A stretch of DNA of 52,187 bases, taken from assembly GCA_008017265.1 (NCBI GenBank), contig SSHC01000089.1, positions 1 to 52,187 on the forward strand, given 5' to 3'. The notes below the pieces were generated by a model. The model was given only the letters and a program-made list of their open reading frames with translations. It was not told the origin of the DNA and did no database searches. The translations under genes were made by a program, and so were the position numbers. This document shows positions 1 through 9,741 of this stretch, in pieces; positions within the stretch are counted from its first letter, which is position 1, and each line of letters opens with the position of its first letter. The DNA is from Aeromicrobium sp. (GTDB lineage: Bacteria > Actinomycetota > Actinomycetes > Propionibacteriales > Nocardioidaceae).

Positions 1-944
1 CCGGTCTTGTCGAGCAAGAGCGTGCTGACGTCTCCGGCGGCCTCGACTGCGCGGCCAGACAATGCGAGCACGTTCACGCGAACGAGTCGGTCCATTCCCG
101 CGATGCCAATGGCCGACAGCAGGGCGCTGATGGTGGTCGGAATCAGGCACACCAACAGGGCAATCAGCATGACCGTCTCTTGCGGCGCACCGGCGTAGTT
201 CGCCATGGGCGGCAAAGTTGCCACGGCAGCAAGGAACACCAGCGTCAGACTCGTCAACAGAATCGATAACGCAATTTCGTTGGGGGTTTTGCGGCGAGAA
301 GTGCCTTCAACGAGAGTGATCATCTTGTCGAGGAAGGTTTCGCCGGCGGCAGCCGTGATCTGGATGACGATCCGGTCGGACAGTACTTTCGTACCGCCAG
401 TCACGGCGCTGCGGTCACCACCGGCTTCCCGAATTACGGGTGCTGATTCACCCGTAATCGCTGACTCGTCGACCGTGGCGATACCTTCAACGACATCGCC
501 GTCGCCAGGGATCACGTCGCCTGACTCCGCGACGACTCGATCGCCAACTTTCAGTTCAGTCCCCGGAACGAGTCTTTCGTTTCCAGAGTCATCGAGCAGT
601 CGGGCCATGGTGTCAGTGCGTGCTGCCCTTAGCGACGAGGCTTGAGCTTTGCCGCGGCCTTCGGCCACTGATTCGGCCAAGTTGCCGAAAATGACGGTGA
701 GCCACAGCCAGAGGGTGATGGAGATGGTGACGACGCTCGGACTCGCGATTGCGGCGATCGTCGTTGCTGCTGAGCCAAGCCACACCAAGAACATGACGGG
801 CGAGCGCCACATGTGTCGTGGATCAAGTTTGCGTGCCGCGGATGGAAACTCCTTGATCATTTGGGATAGAAGCGTCCCAGACGATGCGCTTTTGTCGCGT
901 TTGGAACCGAGTTCTGTCTCCGGTTGAAGGGTTTCGGTGCTCAT
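1..944 (-). CDS. kdpB: Potassium-transporting P-type ATPase subunit B, C-terminal part outside window
   Basis: KdpB is the ATP-hydrolysing subunit of the high-affinity KdpFABC potassium pump in the cytoplasmic membrane. Only the first 314 residues lie in the window. After a hydrophilic N-terminus there are membrane segments near residues 50-90, the actuator motif TGES at 164-167 and further membrane segments at about 225-275. The last complete residues are the phosphorylation motif, with Asp312 in DKTG, so the nucleotide-binding domain is off the left edge. The ATG overlaps the kdpA stop by four bases (ATGA), implying translational coupling. Nothing in the visible part looks damaged; the truncation is only the window boundary. 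kdpC would be expected further left. Confidence 0.97.
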   Translation of the reverse strand, partial: MSTETLQPETELGSKRDKSASSGTLLSQMIKEFPSAARKLDPRHMWRSPVMFLVWLGSAATTIAAIASPSVVTISITLWLWLTVIFGNLAESVAEGRGKAQASSLRAARTDTMARLLDDSGNERLVPGTELKVGDRVVAESGDVIPGDGDVVEGIATVDESAITGESAPVIREAGGDRSAVTGGTKVLSDRIVIQITAAAGETFLDKMITLVEGTSRRKTPNEIALSILLTSLTLVFLAAVATLPPMANYAGAPQETVMLIALLVCLIPTTISALLSAIGIAGMDRLVRVNVLALSGRAVEAAGDVSTLLLDKT

Positions 945-2599
945 GCGAGTGCCTCCGCAATCGGTCCAAGGGCAAGTGCAGGGAAGAACGTCAGACCAGT
1001 GATGAGCACGATGACCCCGATCAACAAGCCGACGAACAGGGGAGTGTGGGTGGGGAGTGTGCCGGCCGTGACCGGAACCTTGCCTTGCTCGGCGAGCGAA
1101 CCAGCCAGCATCAGGACCAGAACGATCGGTACGAGGCGGCCACAAAACATGGCTAGCGCGATGGACACTTGGAAGAAAGTCGATGTGACGGTCAAGCCAC
1201 CAAACGCACTTCCGTTGTTATTGGCGCCGGACGTAAAGGCGTAGAGCACTTCGGTGAAGCCGTGCCCGCCGGGGTTTGCCATAGCGTCTTGTGTGCTGGG
1301 CAGTGCCATGGCGATACCAGTGCCAAGTAGCACCAAGACCGGGACCGTCAACGTGTACAAAGCGACGTAGGTCATTTGCCTTGAACTGATTTTTTTACCC
1401 AAGAACTCGGGTGTGCGCCCAACCATCAGCCCCGAAATAAAGACAGTCAAGATGGCCATGACCAAGATGCCGTAGAGGCCAGAACCCACGCCCCCGGGGG
1501 CAACTTCACCGAGCATCATGTTGGCCAGAACGGCACCGCCGCCGAGCGGTGTCAGGGAGTCGTGGGCGGCGTTGACGGCGCCGGTCGATGTGCCTGTCGT
1601 AGCCGTGGCAAAGAGGGCCGTTCCCCATGCGCCGATGCGCACCTCTTTGCCTTCAAGTGCGCCACCGGCTGCTCGTGCGGCAGCACTCATGCCTCGGACT
1701 TCGGCTGCAGTGACGATGGTCAAAATGACGGCCCACAGGGTTGCCATGGCACCCAGCACAGCAAGGCCTTGACGATGATTGCCCAACATGGTGCCGAGGG
1801 TTCTGGGCAAAGCAACGGGTATGAGCAGTATTAGAAAAACCTGGAGGAGATTGGTGAATCCGTTGGGGTTCTCGAATGGGTGAGCTGAGTTGGCGTTGAA
1901 GAACCCTCCACCGTTGGTGCCGAGCAGTTTGATGGCTTCTTGGCTCGCCACGGGGCCGCCCGGCAGAACGTGATTGCCTCCGGTGGCGGTAGCGATCGTC
2001 GTGTCAGAAAAGTTCTGAATGACGCCATTGGCAAGGAGCAGTAATGCGCCCGCGAACGCAATGGGAAGCAAAATTCGGAATGTACCGCGAGTCAGGTCAA
2101 CCCAAAAGTTGCCCAGCGAAGATGAGTTGACGCGTACGAATCCTCGAATGACCGCAATGGCCACGGCCATGCCGACGGCGGCTGAGAGGAAGTTCTGAAC
2201 CGCCAGACCGGCCATCTGGGCAGTGAACCCGAGCGTGGACTCGCCACCATATGATTGCCAGTTCGTGTTGGTCACGAACGAGACGGCAGTGTTGAACGCC
2301 ATCGCGAGCCCCATGCCTGCCATTCCGCGATCCATCGGCAGCCAGGACTGAACCATTAGGAGCGCCATAAGGACAAGCACTCCCACCACGGAAAAGCTCA
2401 CGATGCTGATGGCATAGGCCTTAGGGCTTTGCTCAGAATCGGGATTGACACCCATGAGGCGGAAGAGAATCTTCTCGAACTTGGAGTGTGACGAGGACGT
2501 GTAGGTGCGTGCGATGTAGTCGCCAAGCGGCACATAGGCTGCGGCCAAGAGCATAATGAGCACGCCAATGGTGAGCAGTCCGCTAGTAGTTTCGGTCAT
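941..2599 (-). CDS. kdpA: Potassium-transporting ATPase subunit A (K+ channel-like subunit)
   Basis: KdpA selects and translocates K+ for the Kdp pump and belongs to the superfamily of potassium transporters. The 552-residue product matches the usual length of about 557. It is hydrophobic throughout and has characteristic filter-loop sequences such as [18 protein letters not shown] in its central part and [12 protein letters not shown] in the C-terminal half. The chosen ATG overlaps the kdpF stop in TGATG; an upstream in-frame start at 2701 would duplicate kdpF sequence in another frame and is rejected. The gene sits between kdpF and kdpB in one transcription unit. Kdp is normally induced by potassium limitation through KdpDE, but no kdpDE genes are in the window. 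Confidence 0.98.
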   Translation of the reverse strand: MTETTSGLLTIGVLIMLLAAAYVPLGDYIARTYTSSSHSKFEKILFRLMGVNPDSEQSPKAYAISIVSFSVVGVLVLMALLMVQSWLPMDRGMAGMGLAMAFNTAVSFVTNTNWQSYGGESTLGFTAQMAGLAVQNFLSAAVGMAVAIAVIRGFVRVNSSSLGNFWVDLTRGTFRILLPIAFAGALLLLANGVIQNFSDTTIATATGGNHVLPGGPVASQEAIKLLGTNGGGFFNANSAHPFENPNGFTNLLQVFLILLIPVALPRTLGTMLGNHRQGLAVLGAMATLWAVILTIVTAAEVRGMSAAARAAGGALEGKEVRIGAWGTALFATATTGTSTGAVNAAHDSLTPLGGGAVLANMMLGEVAPGGVGSGLYGILVMAILTVFISGLMVGRTPEFLGKKISSRQMTYVALYTLTVPVLVLLGTGIAMALPSTQDAMANPGGHGFTEVLYAFTSGANNNGSAFGGLTVTSTFFQVSIALAMFCGRLVPIVLVLMLAGSLAEQGKVPVTAGTLPTHTPLFVGLLIGVIVLITGLTFFPALALGPIAEALA

Positions 2600-2688
2600 C
2601 AAAAACGCTCCGGCATGACGAGCGCAGCCACCAAGTAGACAGCAATACCAATGGCTCCGACAATCAAGAGCACATTCTCCGTGTTCAT
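2599..2688 (-). CDS. kdpF: KdpF small membrane subunit
   Basis: This 29-residue reading frame encodes a single hydrophobic helix (starting MNTENVLLIVGAIG, ending MPERF), the size and pattern of KdpF. KdpF is the small lipid-like subunit that stabilises the KdpABC complex. It lies directly upstream of kdpA, its TGA sharing one base with the kdpA ATG. A weak purine-rich site (TAGGTG) precedes the ATG. Position, length and hydrophobicity support the call despite the short sequence. Confidence 0.9.
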   Translation of the reverse strand: MNTENVLLIVGAIGIAVYLVAALVMPERF

Positions 2689-2740
2689 GACACCTAGCCA
2701 ACTACGTTCAGAGTTTCCGAAGAAGGGGCTTGACGTGTTC

Positions 2741-2754
2741 TTAACGCGCGTTAA
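2741..2754. promoter_or_regulatory. 14-bp perfect palindrome upstream of kdpFAB
   Basis: TTAACGCGCGTTAA is a perfect palindrome about 53 bases upstream of the kdpF start, in the 262-bp region divergent from the hydrolase gene. The half TTAACGCG recurs immediately to the right (2751-2758), so the site can also be read as overlapping direct repeats. Placement fits an operator for the kdp operon, possibly for KdpE or another regulator, but identity is inferred from position only. I did not find a convincing -35/-10 pair here. Confidence 0.5.
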
Positions 2755-2950
2755 CGCGAACTTGTCTCTCAACCGTGTTGATGGTGATCTAAGCAACAGG
2801 TGCTGACTGGTGGCACGCGCTGTGAATAGTCGTCCGATCGAGAACGGTGCTGAGAATTTTTGTGGCCAGCCTGCGTTTCGGGATTGATGGGCGTACGATC
2901 AACTGGTTCTGCTTCGCATCGTGCGGAGTGTTTTGAAAGTGGGAAACTGC

Positions 2951-4678
2951 ATGTTCGCTCCACGTCCTTGGCGGCCCGACCGCATGACTCTGATCGCCGC
3001 ATCGGCTGCTGTCATTGCCAGTTGGATTGCGCTGACGCCCTCGCTGTTGCCGCGTCCTGCGGTTTTCCAAGGGCTCGTATGTGCACTCGTTGCGCTTGTC
3101 GGTTACGGGATCGGTTCGTTCATCGCGTGGGTGATAAGCGAATGGGGAGTTGAGTTTTCTGAAAGGAAACTCAAAAAGGCATGGGCTGTTTTCTTTGTGC
3201 TCGCTGCTGTGGGCACCGTGATTGTCTTGTGGCGTCACGTGCGCTGGCAAAACCGTCTGCGTGACCTCCTCGGCATGGAATCGCTCAACTTTGGACACCT
3301 CACGATCACCGTGCTGGTATCGCTGGCGCTCTTCATAGTTTTCTTGTTTATTGCGCGTTCAATTCGTGCTGGCGGCAGATTTGTTGGACGTAAGGTCAGT
3401 GCTCTCATGCCGCCTCGGGTGGCGGCCGTCTCAGGTGCGCTAATCGTGGCAATGTTGAGTTTCTTTGTTTTCGACCGAGTGATCCTCAACAAGGTTGTTG
3501 AGGTAGTCGATTCGTCGTTCGCCACCATCAATCAAGAGTTCACGACCGAGCTTCCCGCCCCAACTAGTCCGCACTTGTCGGCTGGCAAAGGCTCTGATAT
3601 TTCGTGGGAGGACCTCGGTCGCCAAGGTCGGCTTTTCATCGCGAATGCGCCCACTCCCGAACAAATCACGGCATTTTCGGGTAGGCCGGCGTTGCAGCCG
3701 GTGCGCGCCTATGTTGGCGTCGGCTCAGACGGGCACATTGACCTTGAAGAAGAAGCAAAAATCGCTGTGGAAGAACTTATTCGAACAGGCGGTTTTGATC
3801 GTGCGGTATTGAACGTCTCAACTGGAACAGGTCGCGGTTGGGTTAACGAAAACTCGGCTCAGGCTCTCGAATACATGTGGAACGGTGACACTGCGACGGT
3901 CAGTATGCAGTACTCCTACCTTCCAAGCTGGGCATCGTTCTTGGTCGATGGGCAACGTGCGCAAGAGGCCGGGCGGCACCTGTTTGACGCGGTCTACGCA
4001 CACTGGTTGACCTTGCCCCAAGAAGATCGCCCGCTGCTTGTTGTCAGCGGCGAAAGTCTTGGAACTTTCGGAGGTGAAGCGGCCTTCAGCGGTGCGCAAG
4101 ACCTTGCGAACCGCGTAGACGGGGCACTGTTTGTGGGGCCAACGGGAAACAACACCTTGTGGCAACGCTTCACTGACGATCGTGATGCCGGTACGAGTGA
4201 GATCGCGCCCGTTTACCGTGATGGCAGGATCATTCGTTTCTCGCGAGATGGGAAAACGTGGCCGGGTGGCGAGGAATGGATGGGGACCCGGATCGGCTAC
4301 TTGCAGCACGACAACGATCCCATCTCGTGGTGGACAGCAGACCTCGCGTTCCATAAGCCAGATTGGCTACGTGAACCGCGCGGAGACTACGTACTTGACC
4401 AAGTTCGGTGGTACCCGATCGTGACCATGCTTCAAACTGGTGTCGATCAGTTCGTAGCCAACAGCGTTCCGGTCGGTCAAGGTCACTTGTTTGGGCAAGC
4501 TCCCGTATATGCGTGGGCAACAATTCTGGCACCTGAAGGCTGGAGTGATGAACAAACGAAGGCACTCGCCAAAGTGATCAAGTCGCGAGTGCGAGCCACC
4601 GAAGCGAACGCGGAAGACGCGCAAGATTCGTCTAGCGGATCCTCTGGAATTGGATCTGGCAAGTCGTCTGAAGACTAA
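2951..4678 (+). CDS. Membrane-anchored alpha/beta-hydrolase (Abhydrolase_9 family)
   Basis: The 575-residue protein has an N-terminal half with about five membrane segments (roughly residues 12-35, 40-65, 80-98, 115-140 and 160-180), followed by a soluble alpha/beta-hydrolase domain. The nucleophile elbow SGESLG is clear, with Ser in GESLG at about residue 365. The arrangement matches the actinobacterial family that includes M. tuberculosis Rv1069c, whose substrate is not established; lipid or ester hydrolysis at the membrane is inference. The ATG at 2951 is preferred over GTG 2921 because a purine-rich stretch (AAAGTGGGA) precedes it and the hydrophobic segment follows soon after. The C-terminal tail is Ser/Gly-rich. 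It converges on the acyl-CoA dehydrogenase gene with an 11-bp gap. Confidence 0.85.
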   Translation: MFAPRPWRPDRMTLIAASAAVIASWIALTPSLLPRPAVFQGLVCALVALVGYGIGSFIAWVISEWGVEFSERKLKKAWAVFFVLAAVGTVIVLWRHVRWQNRLRDLLGMESLNFGHLTITVLVSLALFIVFLFIARSIRAGGRFVGRKVSALMPPRVAAVSGALIVAMLSFFVFDRVILNKVVEVVDSSFATINQEFTTELPAPTSPHLSAGKGSDISWEDLGRQGRLFIANAPTPEQITAFSGRPALQPVRAYVGVGSDGHIDLEEEAKIAVEELIRTGGFDRAVLNVSTGTGRGWVNENSAQALEYMWNGDTATVSMQYSYLPSWASFLVDGQRAQEAGRHLFDAVYAHWLTLPQEDRPLLVVSGESLGTFGGEAAFSGAQDLANRVDGALFVGPTGNNTLWQRFTDDRDAGTSEIAPVYRDGRIIRFSRDGKTWPGGEEWMGTRIGYLQHDNDPISWWTADLAFHKPDWLREPRGDYVLDQVRWYPIVTMLQTGVDQFVANSVPVGQGHLFGQAPVYAWATILAPEGWSDEQTKALAKVIKSRVRATEANAEDAQDSSSGSSGIGSGKSSED

Positions 4679-4689
4679 GTCGGTGGTTT

Positions 4690-5847
4690 TCAGTGACTTG
4701 TCACCGAGTCGACCGCGATGGGGTTCATTGCATCGGCAGCGTCGAAACTGCGCATTCCGGTGATCCAGTCTTCGAAATACGTGATCAGTTCGGCGTCTTC
4801 GCTGTTGTGTCCTTGCAAATAGCTGTTTGCTTCACGGGAAATGCTGAGCGCGAGACTATGCGCTTCCTCTGCTGCATGCGAGATTTCTGCGTTGCACGGC
4901 ACTTGCGCAGTAGGGTCATCTAAACGCTTGGCGAGTGCAAGGATTCGATCTTGGACTGCCCCAATCACGAGCGTGCATTGGCGAAGCCAGGCCGAGGCCT
5001 GCTCGTGCGGATCATCCTGATGCGCCACGTTTGATAGCGCACGATCGGCCATCCCGAGTGAACGCATGGCTCGATTTATTCGACCCAAACGCAACCGAGA
5101 GCCAAGGACGCGTGCGCCATCGCCAACGGCACCGAGTACGTTCGCGTGACTCACGCTGACGTCGCTCAGCGTGACGCGCGACAGGCGCAACTGAGGAAGA
5201 TAGTCGCGTGCATCGATGTCGGTCTCGATTGCTACGCCGGCGGTGGGGATCGGCACAATAAAGGCTGTGAGTTCGGGGCCAGTCCCGTTTGCCGGGGCTG
5301 TTTGTGCAATCAAGACCATAAACGAACAGCGTTCATCGGCGATGCCCGCTACAAAGTTGAGATGCCCATTGAGGACGTACTCATCACCGCGGGAGGTTGC
5401 GGTCACGGCGCCTGGCGTCCGATCAGCGAGCCGTTCAGCGGGTTCAGTCATTGCCCAAGCCGACCGAGTGGCTCCGTCGAGCAGAGGTTCCAGCCACGTT
5501 TCACTTTGAAACTCGCTCGCATAGACCTCCAACACGTTCATGTTTCCGTAGTCGGGATCCTGACTATTGATCGATTCAGGTGCCAACAGCGGCGACCAGC
5601 CAGTAATTCGAGCGATCATGGCTGATTCCACGTGCGTGATGCCGGCGGCCTGAGGTTGCAGGAGATTCCATAGTCCTCGACGTGAGGATTTGCGTCGCAA
5701 TTCGTCGACTACCGGAAGCGCACGATCAAGACCAAGTTCGTCGCGTTGAGTCGCCCACTTGTGCTCGGCGGGGATTACTTGTGTGTTCATGAAATCCCGC
5801 ATGATATCGGCAAGTTCCAGGATTTCTGGTTCGAAATCCGGACTCAT
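4690..5847 (-). CDS. Acyl-CoA dehydrogenase family protein, atypical C-terminus
   Basis: Acyl-CoA dehydrogenases are FAD enzymes that introduce an alpha,beta double bond into acyl-CoA thioesters. The 385-residue length is normal, and the flavin/substrate motif WAMTEP appears at about residue 125, followed by the usual beta-domain. The N-terminal third resembles ACAD10/11-type enzymes. The last 80 residues are unusual: I cannot find the C-terminal Arg-containing and GTxE-like signature that normally carries or surrounds the catalytic base, and the end is acidic and Ser-rich. The ATG at 5847 follows AAGGAG with six-base spacing, so the in-frame TTG 18 bases upstream is rejected. It may be a divergent or catalytically altered member. 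Confidence 0.8.
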   Translation of the reverse strand: MSPDFEPEILELADIMRDFMNTQVIPAEHKWATQRDELGLDRALPVVDELRRKSSRRGLWNLLQPQAAGITHVESAMIARITGWSPLLAPESINSQDPDYGNMNVLEVYASEFQSETWLEPLLDGATRSAWAMTEPAERLADRTPGAVTATSRGDEYVLNGHLNFVAGIADERCSFMVLIAQTAPANGTGPELTAFIVPIPTAGVAIETDIDARDYLPQLRLSRVTLSDVSVSHANVLGAVGDGARVLGSRLRLGRINRAMRSLGMADRALSNVAHQDDPHEQASAWLRQCTLVIGAVQDRILALAKRLDDPTAQVPCNAEISHAAEEAHSLALSISREANSYLQGHNSEDAELITYFEDWITGMRSFDAADAMNPIAVDSVTSH

Positions 5848-6002
5848 GATGATCTCCTTGGACAAGCGTTTCGGTACGGGAAAAGAGTAGTGTGCCTAGA
5901 ACCTATGGTGCCGGTTTGCTTGGGTCATGCGTCAGTGTCGGGGATTCTTGAGGCGGGGTGACATAGTGAGACTGCTTGTTTTTCGACGGTCAGGACGCAT
6001 AT

Positions 6003-7226
6003 ATGGATAACCCGTGGGGCTCGCGAGGTGTCGTCATTATCGGCGGCGGTGTTGCTGGTGTGACAGCGGCTTTCGAGTTGCGTAAACGCGGCTATCGGGA
6101 CGCAGTGACGATTCTGGAGGCAGGCACTTTCCCGCACGATCGGCCTCCGCTCACTAAAGGATTCCTGTCGGGCACATTGAGCGATGATGACGTTTCGTTA
6201 TATACGCCCGAAGCGTTTGCTGAAGAGAAGATCGGGCTCAAAACGCACGCGTCGGTGCTCACGATCGACACTCACGACTTAGGCGTCGAACTTCGTGACG
6301 GCACGCGCCTCGACGCTGACTTTGTGGTACTGGCGACGGGCGGGTTGCCCCGCATTCCGGCAGTTTGTGAAGACTCGCGTGAGAGTATCCACTGGGTTCG
6401 AACGATCGAGGATGCACGCCGTTTGAAACGCGAGCTTCAGCCCGGGCGCAGGCTGCTCGTCATCGGTGGGGGACTTCTTGGGGTGGAACTGTCCTACACC
6501 GCTCGCGAGCTGGGTTTGGCCGTGACGATAGTTGAGCCAGTGTCACGGCCGTTGGTCCACATCGTAGGGGATCGGCTGGCAGATTGGCTGCACGCGCACG
6601 CGGATCAAGCCGGCATCGTTCAACACGAGGCGGAAGTGCTTTCCATTACCCAGATTGATGGACTTTTCCGTGCGGAATTGAGCGATGGCTCTGTCGTTGA
6701 ATGCGATGTAGTTGTCGCGGCTGCGGGCTTCGAACCTAACACTCGTCTTGCAGGGCAGGCCGGACTCAACGTGCGAACCGGAGTCGTGGTTGATGCGGGC
6801 CAGCGAACGTCTGACGAACGAATCTTCGCCGTCGGGGACTGCGCGGAACGCCACGAATCAGGCGAGGTATATCGCGGTGGGCACTGGGAAGCGGCAAAAC
6901 TCGACGGTGAACGGGTAGCGTGCATAATCCTTGGCGAGGCAGCCAAGCCACACAGCCTGCCTTGGTTTTGGACGGATCGTGGCGAGCTGCATATTGACGT
7001 CATAGGTCAGTTCGCCGATTGCGAAGAAACACTCGTCCGCGGCCAGTTCGGATCCACCTCGTTCAGCGTCATCGGACTAAACAACGGTCGAGTAGCGGCG
7101 GCAGCCTGCGTCAACGATCCAAAGACGGCACGTCAACTTCGAAAAATTATTGAAAACAATGTCGACTGCACGCCCGACGAACTGCGTGACACCGCTACGG
7201 ACTTGCGTCGGATTCTGAAGCGTTAG
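6003..7226 (+). CDS. NAD(P)/FAD-dependent oxidoreductase, ferredoxin/rubredoxin reductase type
   Basis: The 407-residue flavoprotein has an N-terminal FAD Rossmann motif GGGVAG at about residues 14-19, the DRPPLTKG motif typical of ferredoxin and rubredoxin reductases, and a second dinucleotide motif GGGLLG near residue 160. A C-terminal FAD motif, FAVGDCA, lies at about residue 277. Such enzymes pass electrons from NAD(P)H to a small iron-sulfur protein; no ferredoxin or P450 gene is adjacent, so the partner is unknown. The ATG at 6003 follows CAGGA and is preferred to an upstream TTG. Its stop overlaps the convergent UvrA-like gene by four bases. Confidence 0.88.
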   Translation: MDNPWGSRGVVIIGGGVAGVTAAFELRKRGYRDAVTILEAGTFPHDRPPLTKGFLSGTLSDDDVSLYTPEAFAEEKIGLKTHASVLTIDTHDLGVELRDGTRLDADFVVLATGGLPRIPAVCEDSRESIHWVRTIEDARRLKRELQPGRRLLVIGGGLLGVELSYTARELGLAVTIVEPVSRPLVHIVGDRLADWLHAHADQAGIVQHEAEVLSITQIDGLFRAELSDGSVVECDVVVAAAGFEPNTRLAGQAGLNVRTGVVVDAGQRTSDERIFAVGDCAERHESGEVYRGGHWEAAKLDGERVACIILGEAAKPHSLPWFWTDRGELHIDVIGQFADCEETLVRGQFGSTSFSVIGLNNGRVAAAACVNDPKTARQLRKIIENNVDCTPDELRDTATDLRRILKR

Positions 7227-9580
7227 GCGCCAACGTATGCGGCCAAATGTTGACCAGTGAGTGTCGTGGCAGATTCGACAAGGTCGGCCGGAGTGCCCTC
7301 GAAAACGATCGTGCCGCCATCGTGTCCGGCGCCCGGCCCAAGATCGATGAGCCAGTCTGCGTGGGCCATCACCGCCAGGTGATGCTCGATCACGATCACG
7401 GTCTTCCCTGAATCCACGAGTTGATCCAGTAAGCGCAACAAGTTCTCGACATCGGCTAAATGGAGACCTGTGGTGGGTTCATCGAGCACGAAAATCCCAC
7501 CTTTGTCTGACATGTGCATCGCCAGTTTGAGGCGTTGCCGTTCGCCACCCGAGAGGGTCGTGAGTGGCTGCCCGATCGTGATGTAGCCGAGGCCAACGTC
7601 TTCGAGGTTCGTCAGCGTTTTGACGGCGGCAGGAGTTTTTGCTTCGCCATGCGAGAAATGCTCAAGCGCTTGGCTGACAGACATTTCGAGGACGTCGGCG
7701 ATGTTCTTGCCACCGAGCGTGTAGTCGAGAACGCTCGCATCAAAGCGACGGCCACCACAGACGTCACAGGGGCTTTCGACTGTGGCCATGACGCCCAGAT
7801 CGGTATAGATGACACCTGCGCCGTTGCAGTTTGGGCAAGCGCCTTGGGAATTAGCGCTGAAGAGACCTGGCTTTACTCCGTTGGCTTTCGCGAACGCTTT
7901 ACGGATGGGATCTAACAGGCCGCTGTAAGTGGCTGGGTTACTTCGACGAGAACCTTTGATCGCATCTTGATCAACGAAAACGACCTCAGGATTCTTAGCC
8001 AACGCCTCGGTGACGAGGGAACTTTTCCCCGACCCTGCGACGCCCGTGAGCACGGTCAAAACGCCGGTCGGGATGTCGACGTCGATGTCTTGAAGGTTGT
8101 TAGTGTTGGCGCCACGAATCTCGATCTTTCCGGACGGCTTCCGCGTGGTGTCTTTTACTTTGGTTCGATCGCTCAAATGCTTTCCGGTGAGACTGGCGCT
8201 CGTGCCGAGGTCTGCGAATGAGCCTTCGAACATGATTTCGCCGCCGTCGCTACCCGCGCGAGGCCCAATATCGACGACATGATCGGCGATCGCGATGGTT
8301 TCCGGTTTGTGTTCCACGACGAGAACAGTGTTTCCCTTGTCGCGCAACTGAATCAAGAGTTCATTCATTCGTTGAATGTCGTGCGGGTGAAGGCCAATTG
8401 TGGGCTCGTCAAAAATGTAAGTAACGTCAGTCAGTGGCGAACCGAGGTGCCGGATCATTTTTGTGCGTTGCGCTTCACCGCCAGACAAGGTCCCGGCTGG
8501 GCGGTCGAGCGACAAGTATCCAAGGCCAATCTCGATGAAAGCCGTCAGTGTTTCGGAGATCGCCTCGAGTAGCGGTTCAACACCTTCGGGATCGAGCGAG
8601 TCGATCCACACTTTCAAATCGGTTATCTGCATCCGGCAGGCATCGGCGATGCTGACGCCGTCGATCAGTGAGTTCCGGGCGCCTTCGGTCAAGCGGGTTC
8701 CCTCGCAGTCGGGACACGTGGTGAACGTGATGGCACGATCAACGAAAGCCCGAATATGCGGTTGCATCGCGTCGCGATCTTTGCTGAGCATCGACTTTTG
8801 AATCTTCGGGATAAGGCCCTCAAAGGTCACGTTGATGCCATCGACTTTGATACGGGTGGGTTCCTTGTGCAGTAGGGAGTGGAGTTCGCGCTTGCTGTAC
8901 TTGCCAAGTGGCTTGTCGGGATCAAACAGTCCCGACTGCAGATAGATCCGGCCGTACCACCCGTCCATCGAATAGCCAGGTACCAAGAGCGCGCCTTCGC
9001 TCAGCGACTTCGATTCATCAAACAAGGCGGTCAGATCGAAATCTGAGACGGAGCCACGGCCCTCGCAGCGCGGGCACATGCCACCAACGACTTCAAATGC
9101 CGCTTTCGTCGCGATGGCGTTTGCCTTGTCGACCTTGAGGGAACCCACGCCCGAAGCCGATGCGACGTTGAATGAATACGCTTGAGGACCGCCGATGGAG
9201 GGCTCGGCTCGCCGACTGAACAAGATACGCAGCATGGCGTTAACGTCCGTAGCGGTTCCGACGGTGGAACGGATGTTGGCGCCCATGCGTTCCTGATCCA
9301 CAATGATCGCCGTGGTGATCCCGTCGATCCGGTCAACTTCGGGCCGCGGAATGTTAGGCATAAACCCTTGCAAGAAGGCACTGTAGGTCTCGTTGATGAG
9401 ACGTTGCGACTCGGCGGCAATGGTGCCAAAAACGAGTGAACTTTTTCCGGATCCGGAAACACCAGTGAAGACTGTAAGACGCCGCTTAGGGATGCTCACG
9501 CTGACGTTCTTGAGATTGTTGACGCGTGCGCCTTCAATGTGGATTTGGGCGTGGGAATCGGCTAGCGGAAGTGAACTCAC
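7223..9580 (-). CDS. UvrA-like ABC ATPase (UvrA2/DrrC type, short form)
   Basis: The product (785 residues) contains two ABC ATPase halves. The first has Walker A GVSGSGKSS near residue 40 and signature LSGGEAQR; the second has GVAGSGKSS near residue 510 and signature LSGGERQR. Zinc-ligand pairs CPRC and CPDC occur in the first half and CPNC and CDVC in the second. Canonical UvrA is about 940-970 residues. The shorter length and the lack of an obvious UvrB-binding insertion place this with UvrA paralogues, some of which give resistance to DNA-intercalating drugs (DrrC). GTG at 9580 is the only sensible start, with no strong ribosome site. It converges with the flavoprotein gene and diverges from the exonuclease gene. 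A role in DNA-lesion or drug tolerance is inference. Confidence 0.88.
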   Translation of the reverse strand: MSSLPLADSHAQIHIEGARVNNLKNVSVSIPKRRLTVFTGVSGSGKSSLVFGTIAAESQRLINETYSAFLQGFMPNIPRPEVDRIDGITTAIIVDQERMGANIRSTVGTATDVNAMLRILFSRRAEPSIGGPQAYSFNVASASGVGSLKVDKANAIATKAAFEVVGGMCPRCEGRGSVSDFDLTALFDESKSLSEGALLVPGYSMDGWYGRIYLQSGLFDPDKPLGKYSKRELHSLLHKEPTRIKVDGINVTFEGLIPKIQKSMLSKDRDAMQPHIRAFVDRAITFTTCPDCEGTRLTEGARNSLIDGVSIADACRMQITDLKVWIDSLDPEGVEPLLEAISETLTAFIEIGLGYLSLDRPAGTLSGGEAQRTKMIRHLGSPLTDVTYIFDEPTIGLHPHDIQRMNELLIQLRDKGNTVLVVEHKPETIAIADHVVDIGPRAGSDGGEIMFEGSFADLGTSASLTGKHLSDRTKVKDTTRKPSGKIEIRGANTNNLQDIDVDIPTGVLTVLTGVAGSGKSSLVTEALAKNPEVVFVDQDAIKGSRRSNPATYSGLLDPIRKAFAKANGVKPGLFSANSQGACPNCNGAGVIYTDLGVMATVESPCDVCGGRRFDASVLDYTLGGKNIADVLEMSVSQALEHFSHGEAKTPAAVKTLTNLEDVGLGYITIGQPLTTLSGGERQRLKLAMHMSDKGGIFVLDEPTTGLHLADVENLLRLLDQLVDSGKTVIVIEHHLAVMAHADWLIDLGPGAGHDGGTIVFEGTPADLVESATTLTGQHLAAYVGA

Positions 9581-9741
9581 GATGCGAGTCTGTCACGAAA
9601 ACGGAAGCGATGCATAGGCAAAAGATCCGCCCGTTTGTCGGAGTTTGAGTCTAGGATCGACCGTGTGCTGTTTAGGGCTTGGCGTAGTGGGTTCGCTGCG
9701 ATGGGCCAAGATCGAGCATGTGATGTGAGCAGAGGAAAACA

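Noticed and set aside
1..944. kdpB as a pseudogene
   Set aside because: The frame is intact; it only runs off the window edge at the DKTG motif.
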